This document shows, one piece after another, positions 1-11,657 of a stretch of DNA of 64,000 bases. This DNA is from Cyanophora paradoxa (Eukaryota > Glaucocystophyceae > Cyanophorales > Cyanophoraceae), in contig QPMI01000148.1 in NCBI GenBank assembly GCA_004431415.1, positions 1 through 64,000 on the forward strand. The letters are read 5' to 3'. Made by a program: the position numbers and the translations under genes. The notes beneath the pieces were generated by a model, which was given only the letters and a program-made list of their open reading frames with translations, was not told where the DNA came from and made no database searches. Position 1 is the first letter of the stretch; every line of letters starts with the position of its first letter.

Positions 1-1920
1 GTGAATGTCTGTAACATCGAGAGGATACCTTATTTTTAATCGATCTTCGGGGTCAAATCGCGGAATAGTTCCTGTTGCCTTCCAACTGATAGTAAAGGGA
101 GGAGCAAGGGACACTGCTGGGATAACAGAGAGATTAAATTTCGAAAAATACAACCCAACAGGATATGACAGAGCATATGTCACTGTTGCATTTCCGACAA
201 GTGTGAAGCCGGTGGTTGTTATGTTAGTTGCAACAAATGGGGAGTAGCCGGCTGGTGCATTTTGAGTGATGTAGCTGACCCATCATTGACCACATACAAA
301 TTCGTGTCTGTTATTTCAATAGTAGGAGGGGAAACAAATGGTGTCTCAAATGTGAAATTAAAATTCGCTGGAACCCCTGCAAGATATCTATATGTTGTTG
401 CTGATATCTCGGATGCCTGGAATACTTTGCTTCCACTCCGCACTACATTACTTGTGTCTTTCACATTGTGGTATAGATGCTGGGAGTCGGGAGAGCACCA
501 ACGAAATAGCATCTGGTAAATCAGACTTTGTTATACAGTTCTTTAAGATACTCCTTTTAAAAGGGGCGGTCAATTCTCCAATAGTAGCCGATGATCCTGC
601 GACCACAATATTACAGGTGTTTGCACTCAAAGTATAAACTGTGTTCCACCTTAAAGAATTCGCCCCAAGATCGAAATTCTGTGAGAAGGGCACGATATTG
701 CTACCTTGTAAATCTCGGTAAACCTTCACTCTGGGTTTGCTATCGAATTCAGGGGTGATATAATTGATGTTAAGAGTGAAACTAATAGTAGCTTCGGAAC
801 TCAATGAGTTGTTTCGGATGATAAGTAAATTGTATGTCTCGTTAATGACAAACGAAACCTGAAACCCTGTGGAGGTGACATTTTGGATAAATGCTTTATT
901 AGATTCATTATTGTTATAGATAGGATTATAATAAGTAGTGTGATCCACCAATGAAACAGTGGGTATATCGTCTCGAAACCTGTGACACCCAACTGATCCC
1001 AAGTGAATGTATATGTAGGTTTGCCTACATAAGCGACATAGACCCCATTTGCGAGCTGCTGAGGGTATCCCTCGACAGTGTAGGTCTCAGTTCGCGAAAC
1101 TGAGCGGGAAAGATTGCTGTTAAAGTCGTTATAGCTGATCAGAGCTCTCTCATCAGTGGTAAATCACTGGGTCGGACTGAGTGATTGAAAGGCAAGATTA
1201 TGTTACTTGTTTTTGAGGTCGTGCTATAAAGGTTAGTCGTGTGCAAGTCATCAAACCACCCATCATAGGCATACACATTGAGCCATTTCTTAACAGCATC
1301 AGTGTTAGATTGCCCGAGATTAAATTGATGATCGAGCAAAGGCACCAAATCGCGGGATAAATACATGATCGCATCAGTGATGGTGATAGCCCTGTTAAAA
1401 CAGCGAGCCCTGCCGTGTTTGCTGCGGTAGCAATTGATAAACCCGAGATTTCGAGATCCTGGGCTACATCTCGCTCGTTTTGTGAATCGCTCACTATAAA
1501 ACTCCTTTACAAGGTCGACCCCCATGACATCAATTAAATGCGGTCGAGTGAGGGTGATATTGCTTGTGATGCTCTGCGAATATTTAACAGGATCCCATTC
1601 GACGACAGCTGTCAGTGGGATGGGGCGGGCTTTATTGATTTCGTGCTGGAAGGTTCGCACAGTGGGGAAATTGCTGCCAAAGAATGCAACAGGTGAGCCC
1701 CCATGATAGATAACGAGGGCTGAGTTATCAGTGCCATAGGTAAAAGGGAGATTGCTGGTGATATCATATATTCAAGGTTGCTCTGATTTAATAGAAAGTC
1801 TTTTACCACAAGGTTCGAAGATATGGTCACATTGGAAGCGGTAATGTTACTGCTGAGCTCGAAACCGTCATCCAAATACAAGGTTTCCCGAGTGATAAAG
1901 GGGAGATTCGTGATACTCAT
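1..1920 (-). pseudogene. Fibre-like virion structural protein, frame-broken, C-terminus beyond window edge
   Basis: Reading on the minus strand starts at 1920 (MSITNLPFITRETLYL) and continues through several frames to position 1, so the gene is interrupted by at least three frame breaks and is cut by the window. The segments are rich in Asn, Thr, Ser and beta-strand-like patterns. One stretch near 640-660 reads LGANSLRWNTVYT, which resembles the shaft-to-tip region of tail-fibre proteins. FETPFVSPPTIEI near 330 suggests repeated beta modules. I do not recognise a specific family. Its place next to capsid-type genes supports a virion surface role, but function is inferred only. Confidence 0.5.
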
Positions 1921-1938
1921 TTGTAATATAAGATTATT

Positions 1939-2911
1939 TTAACCCGATAGCACCTCTAATATAAAGCTGTGATTAACGCCATTAAAGTCGACTACATTAT
2001 TGTAGGCATCGAGCCATTTAATTGTGAGGGTGTCTATATCATAAGCCTGATCGTGGGAATTAAAGAACTCCACAGTATCAATTCTGCGGAATGTCAGGTA
2101 GTAAACAAACGATCCCAAGGGGCTGGTTAGTGGAACCTTAGCAAGGTTACCATTTCCGCCCTCATCAGTCTTTGCTGCTACCATATACTTGTCGTAAAAG
2201 GGCGTAAACTCTTTAATTTGTAGGTAAACATAGGGGGTCGGATTAAGATTAATCGCATTCGGGAAGGTCACTGCATGTTCGAGAGGGAATGGAAGCACAG
2301 ATATTCCGGCGGGGTATTTTGTTTTGCCCTCAAAGGCTTGTAGAAATGAGTATTTTGGATTGCTGGGTGTGAGGGGTAAATAGTCTACCGTGAGATGCTC
2401 TGAATCCTCACCAACTGGAATTGTTTGATAAATATCCCCTTTGATCATTCCATGGAACCTTGCAAAGTCGTCATGTGCACAGCTCAGTGTGAGGGGAATG
2501 CTCGAATAAAACGTAATTTTCATAGTCGCTGGATTATAGAGCCACTTGTAGTAGACTGTGACGCTTTCGCTTGTGAGAGGGTTTACATCGACAAAGCTGC
2601 CCGAATAGCCTAAGTTCTTATTACCATATCCCCAAATCGCGGGGTGTAGTTTCCTATTCAGGGAAAGGGGAAAAGGTGATGCTGTTCGTCATTCCCTGTA
2701 TGGTCACGCCTCTGGAATTATCGGTGACAGCATAAATCGTGTTTGGGAGCTCGGCGCTCGCAATGCGCACCCCTTTTACGTTCAGAAGTCGCTGAGAAAG
2801 CTTTACTGTATATTCTCCCGGGTGCCCTGCACTGCGCTCAATAGAATCGATATTAACATTGACCCTCGTAAACTTGCCATTATAGAAATCGTTAACTGGC
2901 TTCCGAATCAT
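1939..2911 (-). pseudogene. Virion structural protein of the NCLDV/PLV 'DR...LP..NV..I...E.PNT' family, copy 1, frame-broken
   Basis: The N-terminal part (2911-2654) begins MIRKPVNDFYNGKF and contains DSIERSAGHPGEYTVKL followed by LLNVKGVRIASAELPNTIYAV. This is the conserved start of a structural protein family I know from giant viruses and Polinton-like viruses. The C-terminal part lies in another frame (2523-1939) and ends with the family's usual pattern, a run of hydrophobic strands and DFNGVNHSFILEV. One or more frame breaks fall between 2650 and 2530. The gene is divergent from a second copy that starts at 2939, leaving only 27 bases between the starts. A minor capsid or penton-like role is an inference from position. 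Confidence 0.6.
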
Positions 2912-2938
2912 TTTTATTTCCTATTAATAAAGAATAAA

Positions 2939-4095
2939 ATGCGCGAGTATCTCAGCATCAGTAGCCGTGATCGATCAGAGGGCTCGGCTCATTCCTATAA
3001 GGTGACCCTTCCAAAGCAATACCACAATGTGAAGAGCATCGCTGTGCGACAGATCGAATTTTCCAACACGATTCCGACGGTTCCAAGCCCTCAATTCTAT
3101 ACTGAATCGGGGAAACGAAAGCCGATGATGCTAATACGATTTTCATATCATTTCCTTACCGATTTTCGAGCGGTCAGCTGAATGGTGCCACTCAGGAAAT
3201 CAGAGATTCACAGGCAACTGCAATATATGACGCTTACAAAGCCATAGATGCTGGCGACCAAGCAACTATATAACCGCCTGATTACCTAAACACTTTCAGA
3301 AGATATACCCGATACAGAGACGTAGCAATTACGATCCTCCGGGCACATACTCGACTGGAACCGACCTTGCACTGCAATCGATAACATCTTAACGAAAAAT
3401 GGAACTGGCAACTACATCAAGGATATGATCGACACAAAATTAATCCAAGCTACGCATCGACAGGAGGAACCTTTTACCCGGTGTGAGATGTCGTTTTGAG
3501 AGCACATTAAATGCTATATGCTTTTATTCGAGTGATTATGTCTACATAGCTTTCACGAAATATGGACCGAGTAATGCACTGCGTCTACTGCGAATGAAAG
3601 AAAGGTGCTCGCCTATCGCACGATGACTCTTCTCGGGTTTACATCGATCAGAGAGAATATAATGATAGATCAATACAACGGATCGGGCTACACAGCCTTC
3701 GCTGGGAGCGGTGTCGTTTACTCAGCTGGTGATGCATTCCGCAATTATAATTCGACGGCTCTGGTCTTAGCATAGCGGAGGCACTGCCCGGATTATACAC
3801 CGGATAATGCAATAGTTTTAAAGATCACAGAGCCGGACTGCTCGCTTTTTACGACATGCACCGAGGCTACTAATGGATTCCTCGCTAAGATCCCGATTTC
3901 GAAAGGCACAGCCTATGCTGATGCTGAGCTAATTAATTATGGGCGGATGCTTTCACGAAATACTTTAACACCGCCTCTCCTTTGATAGTTTAACCGTTCA
4001 AATTCTCACGGAGAGCGGTTATAGGTATTTCCTCGGAAGCTGCGAGCACACATTCATTTTGGAATTACTATGGGAGTGGATGAGCCCGACGACGA
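2939..4095 (+). pseudogene. Virion structural protein of the same family, copy 2, heavily frame-broken
   Basis: The start MREYLSISSRDRSEGSAHSY is followed by KVTLPKQYHNVKSIAVRQIEFSNT, the same N-terminal signature as the divergent copy at 2911. After about residue 60 the frame is lost repeatedly. Recognisable pieces continue in alternate frames, including a C-terminal SGYRYFLGSCEHTFILEL near 4010-4066 that matches the expected family ending. The end could instead be at 4163 in the last open frame. It precedes the candidate major capsid gene on the same strand. Confidence 0.5.
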
Positions 4096-5671
4096 TTTAC
4101 AGCGCATTGTTAATAGGGATTCGCGAAAATGCTTATGAGGACTACCGCATTGCGGCAATTTAACGAATGCGTTGAGCGGGTGGCTGTAAAAAATAATCCG
4201 TTCTTCTAAAATAAATTTCTCAGCGAAGATAAAACGAAATATGGATCCACGACCTCGCTTAGCCGCCTCACGCTCAAATCCGTCCTCGAAACCCCGGAGG
4301 ATTACAAGAGCATGCTTTTGGATCGCGGATTTATTGTGGGCGTTGATAACAATTCAAGCCTTCTCGTGTTGAGGTGCTCCAATTGCGGATCCCGGCAATC
4401 TGTTCTCCTCTACTGGTGCTACCACTCGTGTGGTCTTCTATCTCCCTCGCTACAATTGGTGCAATGGTATTAGCCTCCAAGTTACCATCCGTCGGCGAAG
4501 GCGCTGACTGCCATCGCCAAGACCTCTGCTGACTGCTCGGCTGATCTATTCATACTGGATTCGTCGCGGGCTTCCTGGCTCGTTTTCAGCGAGTCAGCAT
4601 TAAATACGGGTCGTATGAGCAAATTATCCGCTGAGCGCCTGGTAGATTACGCTTTCCTCGCTAACACTCCGGCTGAATTCGACCAAAAGAAGCGCAAGCA
4701 TGGGCTGCATCTCGGACCGAAGTAGAGGGCGGCAACCAAGCTGGCGGCATTTTTACCATGCGAATTCCGAGCTTCCTCGATGCTGGCGTGCCATCGGTGC
4801 GCTCCCATCCGAAATCGCGGTCGAAGTATATTTCCAAACCCCTGCGCTGCTCGAAACTGCGGCGGTTCCTGGCGTTTACGCTCAGAATAACACGACTGCA
4901 ATTACTGCTGCCAATTCTACTGATGGCGAGACGACGCTTGCTGTTGCGGCTGCTTTCGGAAATATTAAGACCTTAGCTCACCCTAATGCCACTGCGATTT
5001 TCGATAGTGCGGCTCTCACACCTACACCTGCTCTTGCGAATCTGGAAATGACGACCCCTCGTATTATTATGGATGCTGTTAACATCGATGAGGAAACGAT
5101 GGGCGAAATCATTACTCGTGTTAAGACCTCTGGCATCGCCATCCCTACACTGATATTCAGTTTGCGGATTATACCGGTCTTGCTCTCGGCTCTGGTCTCC
5201 GCCTGTCACTATCTCAAATTTCGGGACTTGTTATGCACTTGTTGTCAAGGTTCGCGACGAAAACACACTCGGCGATAATAAAGGAGGGCACTCTAACTGT
5301 CCGCACCTTGCCTTCGATGATAATGTCGTGATGCAAGTTCTGAATAACAACAATTACCTATATTCTAACACTGGTGTCCCGCTGCAATCTGCGGCTATGG
5401 AGCTCGCCGATAAATTCAAGATGACTAACTGATCGATAGCAACAAGCGCCCATTTACACTGGCTTCTGCTTTGCTCTCGATGGTAAAGCGGCGCTCAAAG
5501 GTGAGAAGGCGACTGGCTACGTCGATCTAACGCAATCAGCGTCGAGCTTCCTATCCTCACACCCAATGGCACACCCTCGCCACCTGGACAAAGGTCGGTG
5601 TTCAGATCTCGGCTTATTGCCACAATATCCTTGTAATGAATGCCAACGGTCTCAGTAGAATTAGCGCCTGA
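4070..5671 (+). pseudogene. Candidate major capsid protein (double jelly-roll type), frame-broken
   Basis: About 1.6 kb, the size of a Polinton-like virus capsid gene, lies between the structural gene and the packaging ATPase. Pieces in different frames give a plausible capsid: a start MGVDEPDDDLQRIVNRDSRK, then strands such as SEIAVEVYFQTPALLETAAVPG near 4810-4875, then TTPRIIMDAVNIDEETMGEI at about 5055-5115, and an end ISAYCHNILVMNANGLSRIS before the stop at 5671. That ending resembles capsid C-termini of this virus group. At least six frame breaks are needed. The assignment rests on size, position and this pattern, not on a profile match. Confidence 0.5.
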
Positions 5672-5723
5672 AGGAATGAGGGCTGTCGCGTTTCGTAATT
5701 TTTATATGTTTCTTATAAGGAAA

Positions 5724-6630
5724 TGGATATACAAGATCTGAGTGAGTTTGACCCGGGAAGCCTGGAATTTCCGAATCGCGCCGTTTTTGTGGGCAAAACA
5801 GCACTGGGAAGTCAGTGTTTTTGAAATACTGCTTTACCACAACGAGGACAAGATAGATTCGGTGATGATATTCGCCTCCACGATCTGGAATCATCAATAT
5901 GATAATGTCACATCGTATCTGTATGAGGATTTCGACCATAAGCTGATCGACAATATAATAGAGAAACGCAAGGAGAGGATCAAGAAAAATGAGAAAGTCG
6001 GTAACCTGTTAATTGTGCTGGACGATTTTATTGATAATCCGAGTCTATCGATGTCAGGAAAGGGTGAGCCTATATTAAATCGTCTTTTCACTGCTGGACG
6101 CCATCTGTTTGTGAGCGTCTGGATTCTGTCACAGAAACTCACGAAGATCTCGCCGACACTCAGAGTAAACGCCGAATATATATTCCTGTTCTCATTGCCG
6201 AATAGAAAGGAGATGGAGAGCGCCGAGGACGAGTTAATCCATACGAAAAGCGGTGGTTCGAGAAGGTGATGACCGAATACAGTCACAGCTATCAGGTGAT
6301 CGTGGTAAACAATGCGAAATATAGCCTGGAATTCTCTGTTGGCAAGGCTGATCCGGTGCCCGACGAATATAAATTCAAGCGCTTCTTTAAAAAAGCGGCG
6401 GACGACATAAAGACCGCTGGTAAACAGCCGGTAAAACCGACGTCGGGCGCGGTAAATGGCGACCAACCCCAAACCACGATATTACGAAACCTGTGAGTGG
6501 AAACGTCGCCACTTTAAAGCGATCCACCAAAAGAATAATAGAAGCCGACCTACTTAAAGACCCCAATCTATTGCTGGCATACCAAGAAAAGCGCCGCCCA
6601 AAATTTGCAAAGAAATTGGGTAAATTTTGA
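5724..6630 (+). pseudogene. Genome-packaging ATPase (A32/FtsK-HerA type), frame-broken
   Basis: The start MDIQDLSEFDPGSLEFPNRA leads into FVGKT, the first half of the Walker A loop. The frame then slips by one base right inside the loop. The next frame (5742-6269) carries the Walker B strand NLLIVLDDFID near 6001-6033 and the downstream GRHLFVSVWILSQ with a conserved Gln (sensor region). Two more frame changes lead to a Lys/Arg-rich tail that stops at 6630. The enzyme pumps viral DNA into the capsid. It sits directly downstream of the candidate capsid gene, as in Polintons and virophages. The break inside the catalytic loop would abolish activity unless it is a sequencing error. Confidence 0.8.
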
Positions 6631-6646
6631 ATAAATTTCTCGCATA

Positions 6647-7321
6647 ATGATAAATGCCACCAAGAACTCGCGGAAAGCGATCCAAATGGAAGATCAAAGC
6701 GCTGTTGTCGCTGGCAAGATTAATCCTGCGGAGGATGCTGGTCGCACTGGCGGTGCTGCCGCTTCTGACCAAATAGATTTCGATCTGATTGACCCGAATA
6801 CAAAGGTTTCAGAGCGTGCTCAAAAGGCGGATGCTAAGCGGGAGCCGTCGATTCCACTGATAGAAAGCTGGCGGATCAATCCCTCGCCGAATCACAGCTC
6901 ACAGGCGAAAAGCTAACCGATAATAAGGTGGTAAAAGCCGAAGCAACAGCCGCTTTACCTGCATCGATGGAAGCCCCTAAAAAGCGGGCATCTGTCTATG
7001 TGACCAAGGGCGAGAAAGTCGGTCAGGAATTAGAGAGAAGTTTAGGGTGCTGGAAGCGCGACTGGCTACCTACGACACTACTGTGAGAGCCTTTGATGAT
7101 TTTACCAAGGACTACAAACAGCGCAAGCTGATTAAACAGGCTGTTCGAGTGGAAATGGAAAGAAGCGGGCAACTGTTCCCGATATTCAGACAGTCGAGAA
7201 AAAAGAGACAGTCATAGCTGAAAATGCACCAAAGCCGGGCGGTTTCGTTAACCCATCGGGTGTGCATGCACAGCCGGGTGCCAATCTGTCATCTATGTTT
7301 GGTGGGCGTCGTCGCTTCTAA
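6647..7321 (+). pseudogene. Unrecognised viral protein, frame-broken
   Basis: The start MINATKNSRKAIQMEDQ follows the ATPase closely. The first frame stops at 6916, but an Ala/Lys/Glu-rich reading continues in other frames to a Gly-rich end (PSGVHAQPGANLSSMFGG) that stops at 7321. About 220 residues, hydrophilic and probably partly coiled or disordered. I do not recognise a family. Its position between the packaging and replication genes suggests a virion or assembly accessory, without direct support. Confidence 0.4.
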
Positions 7322-7544
7322 TGTGCAAGTCGTTCAAACATAAATGAATCCGCCCGTATTTAGAGCGGGTCTTAATATGAATTCCCTTGCAATAGGGACA
7401 GGTCGGCTCCACAAACACCATTATAAGGTCGACTAATTCGTATGGGAACACACGAGCAAGTAACACCCTCATTCCCTTTTCTTTTCTCCAATATTTAATA
7501 CGTTGTGCAATATTAGGATCTATGAATTTCATCACGCAATGCAT
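7293..7544 (-). CDS. Small hypothetical protein with a Cys-rich patch
   Basis: An 83-residue reading frame on the minus strand begins MHCVMKFIDPNIAQRIKYWR and contains CPYCKGIH followed by a Cys about 13 residues later, which could be a partial zinc ribbon. It overlaps the end of the upstream gene and the start of a plus-strand frame at 7522. Only one of the two overlapping frames near 7520-7544 needs to be real. No family recognised. Confidence 0.35.
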   Translation of the reverse strand: MHCVMKFIDPNIAQRIKYWRKEKGMRVLLARVFPYELVDLIMVFVEPTCPYCKGIHIKTRSKYGRIHLCLNDLHIRSDDAHQT

Positions 7545-7797
7545 TGAGATGTTTCACCTGCATTTCACAAGCACGTGCCACAACTCCTGCTGCGACACAA
7601 CCGTAGAGGTTGACATTTCGGACGAGGATAATGGAGGAAGGCGATTATCTGTATATTCCAACCACAGCGATAATCACGATCGTCCCCGATCTCGATCGCC
7701 CTCGCCTGTGCCCGCTGACTCCAATATAATCCCACAGGTAGCAATAGAAGACGTGCAAGTATCCTATATAAGACGCCGTCGTGCCCTAATTTCGTAG
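7522..7797 (+). CDS. Small hypothetical protein, Ser/Arg/Pro-rich
   Basis: A 91-residue frame begins MNFITQCIEMFHLHFTSTCH. After a Cys/His-containing start it becomes acidic and then Arg/Ser/Pro-rich (DRPRSRSPSPVP). No family is recognised. It is intact while larger neighbours are broken, which is weak evidence for a gene. It overlaps the minus-strand frame ending at 7544. Confidence 0.3.
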   Translation: MNFITQCIEMFHLHFTSTCHNSCCDTTVEVDISDEDNGGRRLSVYSNHSDNHDRPRSRSPSPVPADSNIIPQVAIEDVQVSYIRRRRALIS

Positions 7798-7895
7798 AAG
7801 GTCATATTCGCGTTGATTCGCCATATCCGCCAATTAATCCGCTTTATTTGGGCGAATACGATCGCTGAAACAATTTTCGCGGTAAATAGTATCGA

Positions 7896-8036
7896 ATGCC
7901 CGACCCTGATCTCTACGCGATCCTATACAGGAAACGCGCGCAAAATGCACTGGAAGCCGCTATTAAAAAACGTAGAGAAGAGCTCGCTTCGGTCACAAAA
8001 AATGACAGCTCAGAAAATGATTTAAAGAAGAAATAG
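7896..8036 (+). CDS. Small hypothetical protein (46 residues)
   Basis: A short frame begins MPDPDLYAILYRKRAQNALE and ends in a Lys-rich tail (NDLKKK). The composition is helical and charged. It sits just before the conserved upstream motif of the next gene. No family recognised; size alone makes it uncertain. Confidence 0.3.
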   Translation: MPDPDLYAILYRKRAQNALEAAIKKRREELASVTKNDSSENDLKKK

Positions 8037-8051
8037 CAAAGACCACTGATA

Positions 8052-8076
8052 AAAATATTTTCTCAGCTTAAAGTAA
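8052..8076 (+). promoter_or_regulatory. Shared 25-nt upstream motif, copy 1
   Basis: A 25-base stretch with core TTTTCTCAGCTTAAAGTAA lies 10 bases upstream of the start codon at 8086. The identical 25 bases occur once more, at 15761-15785, 10 bases upstream of another viral start codon. Same distance, same strand and perfect identity in otherwise unlike DNA point to a promoter or other regulatory signal of the element. Confidence 0.6.
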
Positions 8077-8085
8077 GGTAAACCA

Positions 8086-8307
8086 ATGGAGACGCATGCT
8101 ATGACTGTGTATGATAAGAACGGGAACCCGGTAGATCTCGATAAGGCGGGCTGGCGTGTCAGGGATATATATAAACAGCGGATGCGCTATAACGACGATC
8201 CCGAATATCGCGAATTAAAAAAGAAAAAGGCGCTAGAATATTACTACCGTCGCAAGCAAGAAGAGGGCATCCATAGTGGAAACCGCGGGCGACCCCGCAA
8301 GTATTAA
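8086..8307 (+). CDS. Small basic protein with AT-hook-like tail
   Basis: A 73-residue intact frame begins METHAMTVYDKNGNPVDLDK. It has a charged helical middle (RELKKKKALEYYYRRKQEE) and ends in GNRGRPRKY, an AT-hook-like GRPRK core. It may bind AT-rich DNA, either as a regulator or as a packaging protein; this is inference from the tail alone. The motif at 8052-8076 lies just upstream, which the gene shares only with the gene at 15795. Confidence 0.55.
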   Translation: METHAMTVYDKNGNPVDLDKAGWRVRDIYKQRMRYNDDPEYRELKKKKALEYYYRRKQEEGIHSGNRGRPRKY

Positions 8308-8487
8308 ACGCAATCCGCCGCTGAATCCATTCCTTATTTTTCAAGCGGCTTTCCGATGCATATCGGCAAGCTCCCTAATCGGTTTTAGTCATCGGAAAAA
8401 ATTTGTAGGGCATTTAAAGACAACTCGCCAAAATTTGATCAGCCTAAGAAAATTAATTTCTTGCATTAAGGTAGAAAGACATCGAAA

Positions 8488-10890
8488 ATGGCGAAGATGA
8501 CGTTGAAACAAAAGACTTTACTCCAAGAGCTCGCTGATTGGCTGCGTGGCGATGAGACCTTGTCGAAAAACACGATTATTCCCATGAAAGACGAGGTTAA
8601 AAAGCCCGCCTACACCATAAAGGCGGTGTTTGGAACTGGGGAAGATACGACGAAGCCTTTGCTTCCAACGAGTTCACTAATTGGGGCATTCTGCTGTCGA
8701 ATTCGATGATGGTCGTTGATTTCGACGATGAGGAAACGTATCAGAAATTCGTTGAGATGTTTCCCGGTGATTTCGATGCCCATCAGCCGCTCGAAAAGAC
8801 TCGAAGGGCTACCATGTATTCTTTCGACGCCCTGATGAGTTTGATAAGCTGAAAATCACAGATAGCGCGCCGGCTTTTAAGGGATACAAGAAGGTCGACC
8901 TCAAAACCATCACTGGCACTGGCACTGCGGGACTTCTCAATGTATGCCCGAGCCCTAACAAGACCTGGTAATTAAGCCGTGGGCACCGTCGTGCAAGTTC
9001 AATGAGCCCTCTGACGCTTTCCGTAAATGGATTATCGAGAACTACGATTACAAGCATGCCAATAATCCACAGCCGAAAGCGGGAATTCGAGCAAGGATAA
9101 TACCGAAGCCGCTATTATTGCCGGACTGTGTGGCATGGGGTTCCTATTCCAAACATCTATGCACGCCGCGATGAGGGCTTTGACTTTAATTCGGCTAACA
9201 AGGGGTTCCTGTGTCCCTGCTGCGATGAATCCCACGATTCCAATAACTGGTGGGTGAAGAAAAAGCGAGATGGCAATTATAATGAGTATATTGTGAAAAG
9301 TTATAGCGAGAACTGCGAGCCGAAAGAGTTCTCTGTTAACATAGAGCTGACTGAGGAAGAGAAGCACCATTTAGAAATTAATACTCTCATTGACAAGACG
9401 TTTCAGTTGAAGGTGCCATTATCCTGTTGCAATTATCTGCGCCAAGATCCTGAAAGCGACCACGAAATATTCAAATAAGGTCTGGTTTAACCTTAACCCC
9501 AAAAATGGTATCTGGAAATATGATAAAACGGAGAAGTCGTTACTTTCTAAGATCCCCGAGCATGTGGCACAGTGGTTCTCTAAGAGGGCGGGCTATCATC
9601 TTTCCAATGCTCTCAGGGCAAGTGGAGATGATCTTGTGAAGGAAAAGCTGAGAAGAGCGCCAACATGTTGCTGGCAATTCACAAGAGGATTCAGAATACA
9701 CCGTATCAAAAGTCGCTGGAACCGCATATTATCACACAGCTGCAAGACGATGACTTTATGGCGACTCTGGACACAGTTCCCAATATTGTGGGGTTTACCA
9801 ATGGCGTGTTTGATCTAAATAATATGACTTTCCGCAAGGGGACGATGGAAGATATGGTGAGCAAGACTGTCGGCTTTGATTATAGCGAGGAAGTGGATCA
9901 GGAGAAGGTTAAAAGACTGAAAGACATTTATTTGGATATCTGTGGCGGAATATGGAACTCTACAATTACCTGATCAGCCTCTATGCATATGCACTCACAG
10001 GTAAAACCGACCTGCAACGTTCTATCTGTTCACAGGCGTCGGTGCTAATGGAAAGAGTGTGATTGAAACGTTTATGCAAGAGACATTCGGCGATTATGGT
10101 CGCCCGATTAGCATTACTTTGCTCACACAAGTCCACAAAGCAAATAGCCCGATTCCCGAGCTTGCTAATAAGCAAGGTGTCCGGCTCACCATGCAAACGA
10201 ACCTAATGATGGCGACAAGCTTCTATGCGGTATGATGAAGACACTGACAGGTGGCGAGCTCTGCACAGCCCGAGGACTTTTCAAGGATCCTATTGATTTC
10301 AAGCCTCGGTTTACTATGGTGATCCTGTGCAACAATAATCTGGAAATCGAAAAGCCCGACAAAGCTATTAAGCGTCGGTTCCGATCGATCCCATTCCGCT
10401 CTGTTTACTCACCTAATCCAAAGCCGGAGAGAAGAAAGCGGACGAAACCCTCATGGAAATGTTTGAGGGCGACGAGAAAAATGAATACAAGCGGGCAAAT
10501 ATTCAGATTCTCATCGATATGCTCGCTACTGGCAAAGTTAAAGAGATCCTGCAAAACCCGCCGCAATCTGTCATCGAGCATAGCGCCAAATACCTCGACG
10601 ACAGCGATAAGCTGGGTTCCTATCTGCGCGAAAACTACAAACCATCAGATGAGAAGGGCGCCCATGTTGCCTGCGATGAGGTATTCAAAGCTTGCGCGGA
10701 AATGATGCGAAGCTACGATATCAAGACAAAGGTTACCACTCGCACTATCAGTAACAAAGTGCTCGAAACATTCAAGATTGAATCGACTGTGACTACAATT
10801 AAAGGGAAGTCGAAGCGAGTTTATAAGGGGCTCACTAAGATCGCCAAGACACAGTTCGAAGACGAAGATGAGGACGATATTGAAGCATAA
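8488..10890 (+). pseudogene. Primase-helicase (AEP primase fused to D5-like SF3 helicase), frame-broken
   Basis: About 800 codons over several frames. The N-terminal primase part (8488-9000) contains MMVVDFDDEETYQKF, a catalytic acid strand of archaeo-eukaryotic primases, then KGYHVFFRRP. A Cys-rich segment follows (GFLCPCCDESHDSNNWW, near 9210). A D5_N-like region contains GFTNGVFDLNNMTFRKGT near 9790-9845. The SF3 helicase has a Walker A GVGANGKS near 10040 and the later FKPRFTMVILCNNNLEIE near 10300, with an Arg-rich finger following. The C-terminus (to 10890) is intact. At least five frame breaks interrupt it. In virophages and giant viruses this enzyme primes and unwinds DNA for replication. 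Confidence 0.8.
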
Positions 10891-10907
10891 GCGACACGGA
10901 AACAATT

Positions 10908-11190
10908 AATAACTACATCATTTTTTAGTAACTACGCAACTACATAGCGAAGCTACGCAATTTAATACTGGAAACTACGCATTTAATACCAAAACTACGC
11001 AACTACGCAACTTTCTGCAAAAGGTTTGAAGGTCGGGGCGGCAAAAATTCTGAAAAGCGCAAAAGTTGCGTAGTTGCGTAGTTTCGGTATTAAGTGCGTA
11101 GTTTTGGTTTCAAGTTGCGTAGTTTTGCAAGGAAAGTCAAGTAGTTTCATGTAGTTTATTATATTAATTAAGTAGTTTATTATTTTGTAT
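10908..11190 (-). repeat. CTACGCAA palindromic array, copy A (inverted orientation)
   Basis: Repeated AACTACGCAA units on the left face TTGCGTAGTT units on the right. The central arms are at about 10991-11010 and 11064-11084, around a loop of about 50 bases. An AT-rich flank with repeated GTAGTTTATTA lies on the right side, whereas in copies B and C the matching flank lies on the left, so this copy is inverted. It fills the gene-free gap after the primase-helicase. It may be a replication origin, a terminal repeat remnant or a regulatory element. Confidence 0.8.
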
Positions 11191-11265
11191 ACTGTATATC
11201 GTGCCATTCTCAAAATATGATTAAGGTATATAAGCCTTCCTTTGATTGTATATACTGACAACACA

Positions 11266-11442
11266 ATGACCGCTATCAGACCTACCTATACGCACGCCCT
11301 GACTGCGGACGAGATCACTCAAACCGCGACCATGGATATTGAAGCCACACAGGATCTTTTCAGGCGAATATTCGGTTACTACCGAATTGCCGTGGTAAAA
11401 AGACAAAAACCCATGTTATCAAATCTGACACTATGCAACTGA
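11266..11442 (+). CDS. Small hypothetical protein (58 residues)
   Basis: A short frame begins MTAIRPTYTHALTADEITQT and stops at 11442. A likely continuation in another frame (TMQLTIELPENVRLTV) extends to about 11500, suggesting a frame break. AT-rich DNA with TATA-like sequence precedes it. No family recognised. Confidence 0.3.
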   Translation: MTAIRPTYTHALTADEITQTATMDIEATQDLFRRIFGYYRIAVVKRQKPMLSNLTLCN

Positions 11443-11657
11443 CAATAGAGCTGCCCGAAAACGTAAGACTAACGGTAAGAAGTGTCACAAAGCTAACTTA
11501 GGCACTTGCAATTAATGGTATTGTTGCAAACTCTCAATACGACAAACTGGACAGGAAAAACGTTGTTTATAAGTCATTTCGGATATACAAGATTCACACA
11601 CAGAACTATTGCACTGCACACAAGCTAAATCTTCCGTTTCTATAACCTCTAAACAAA

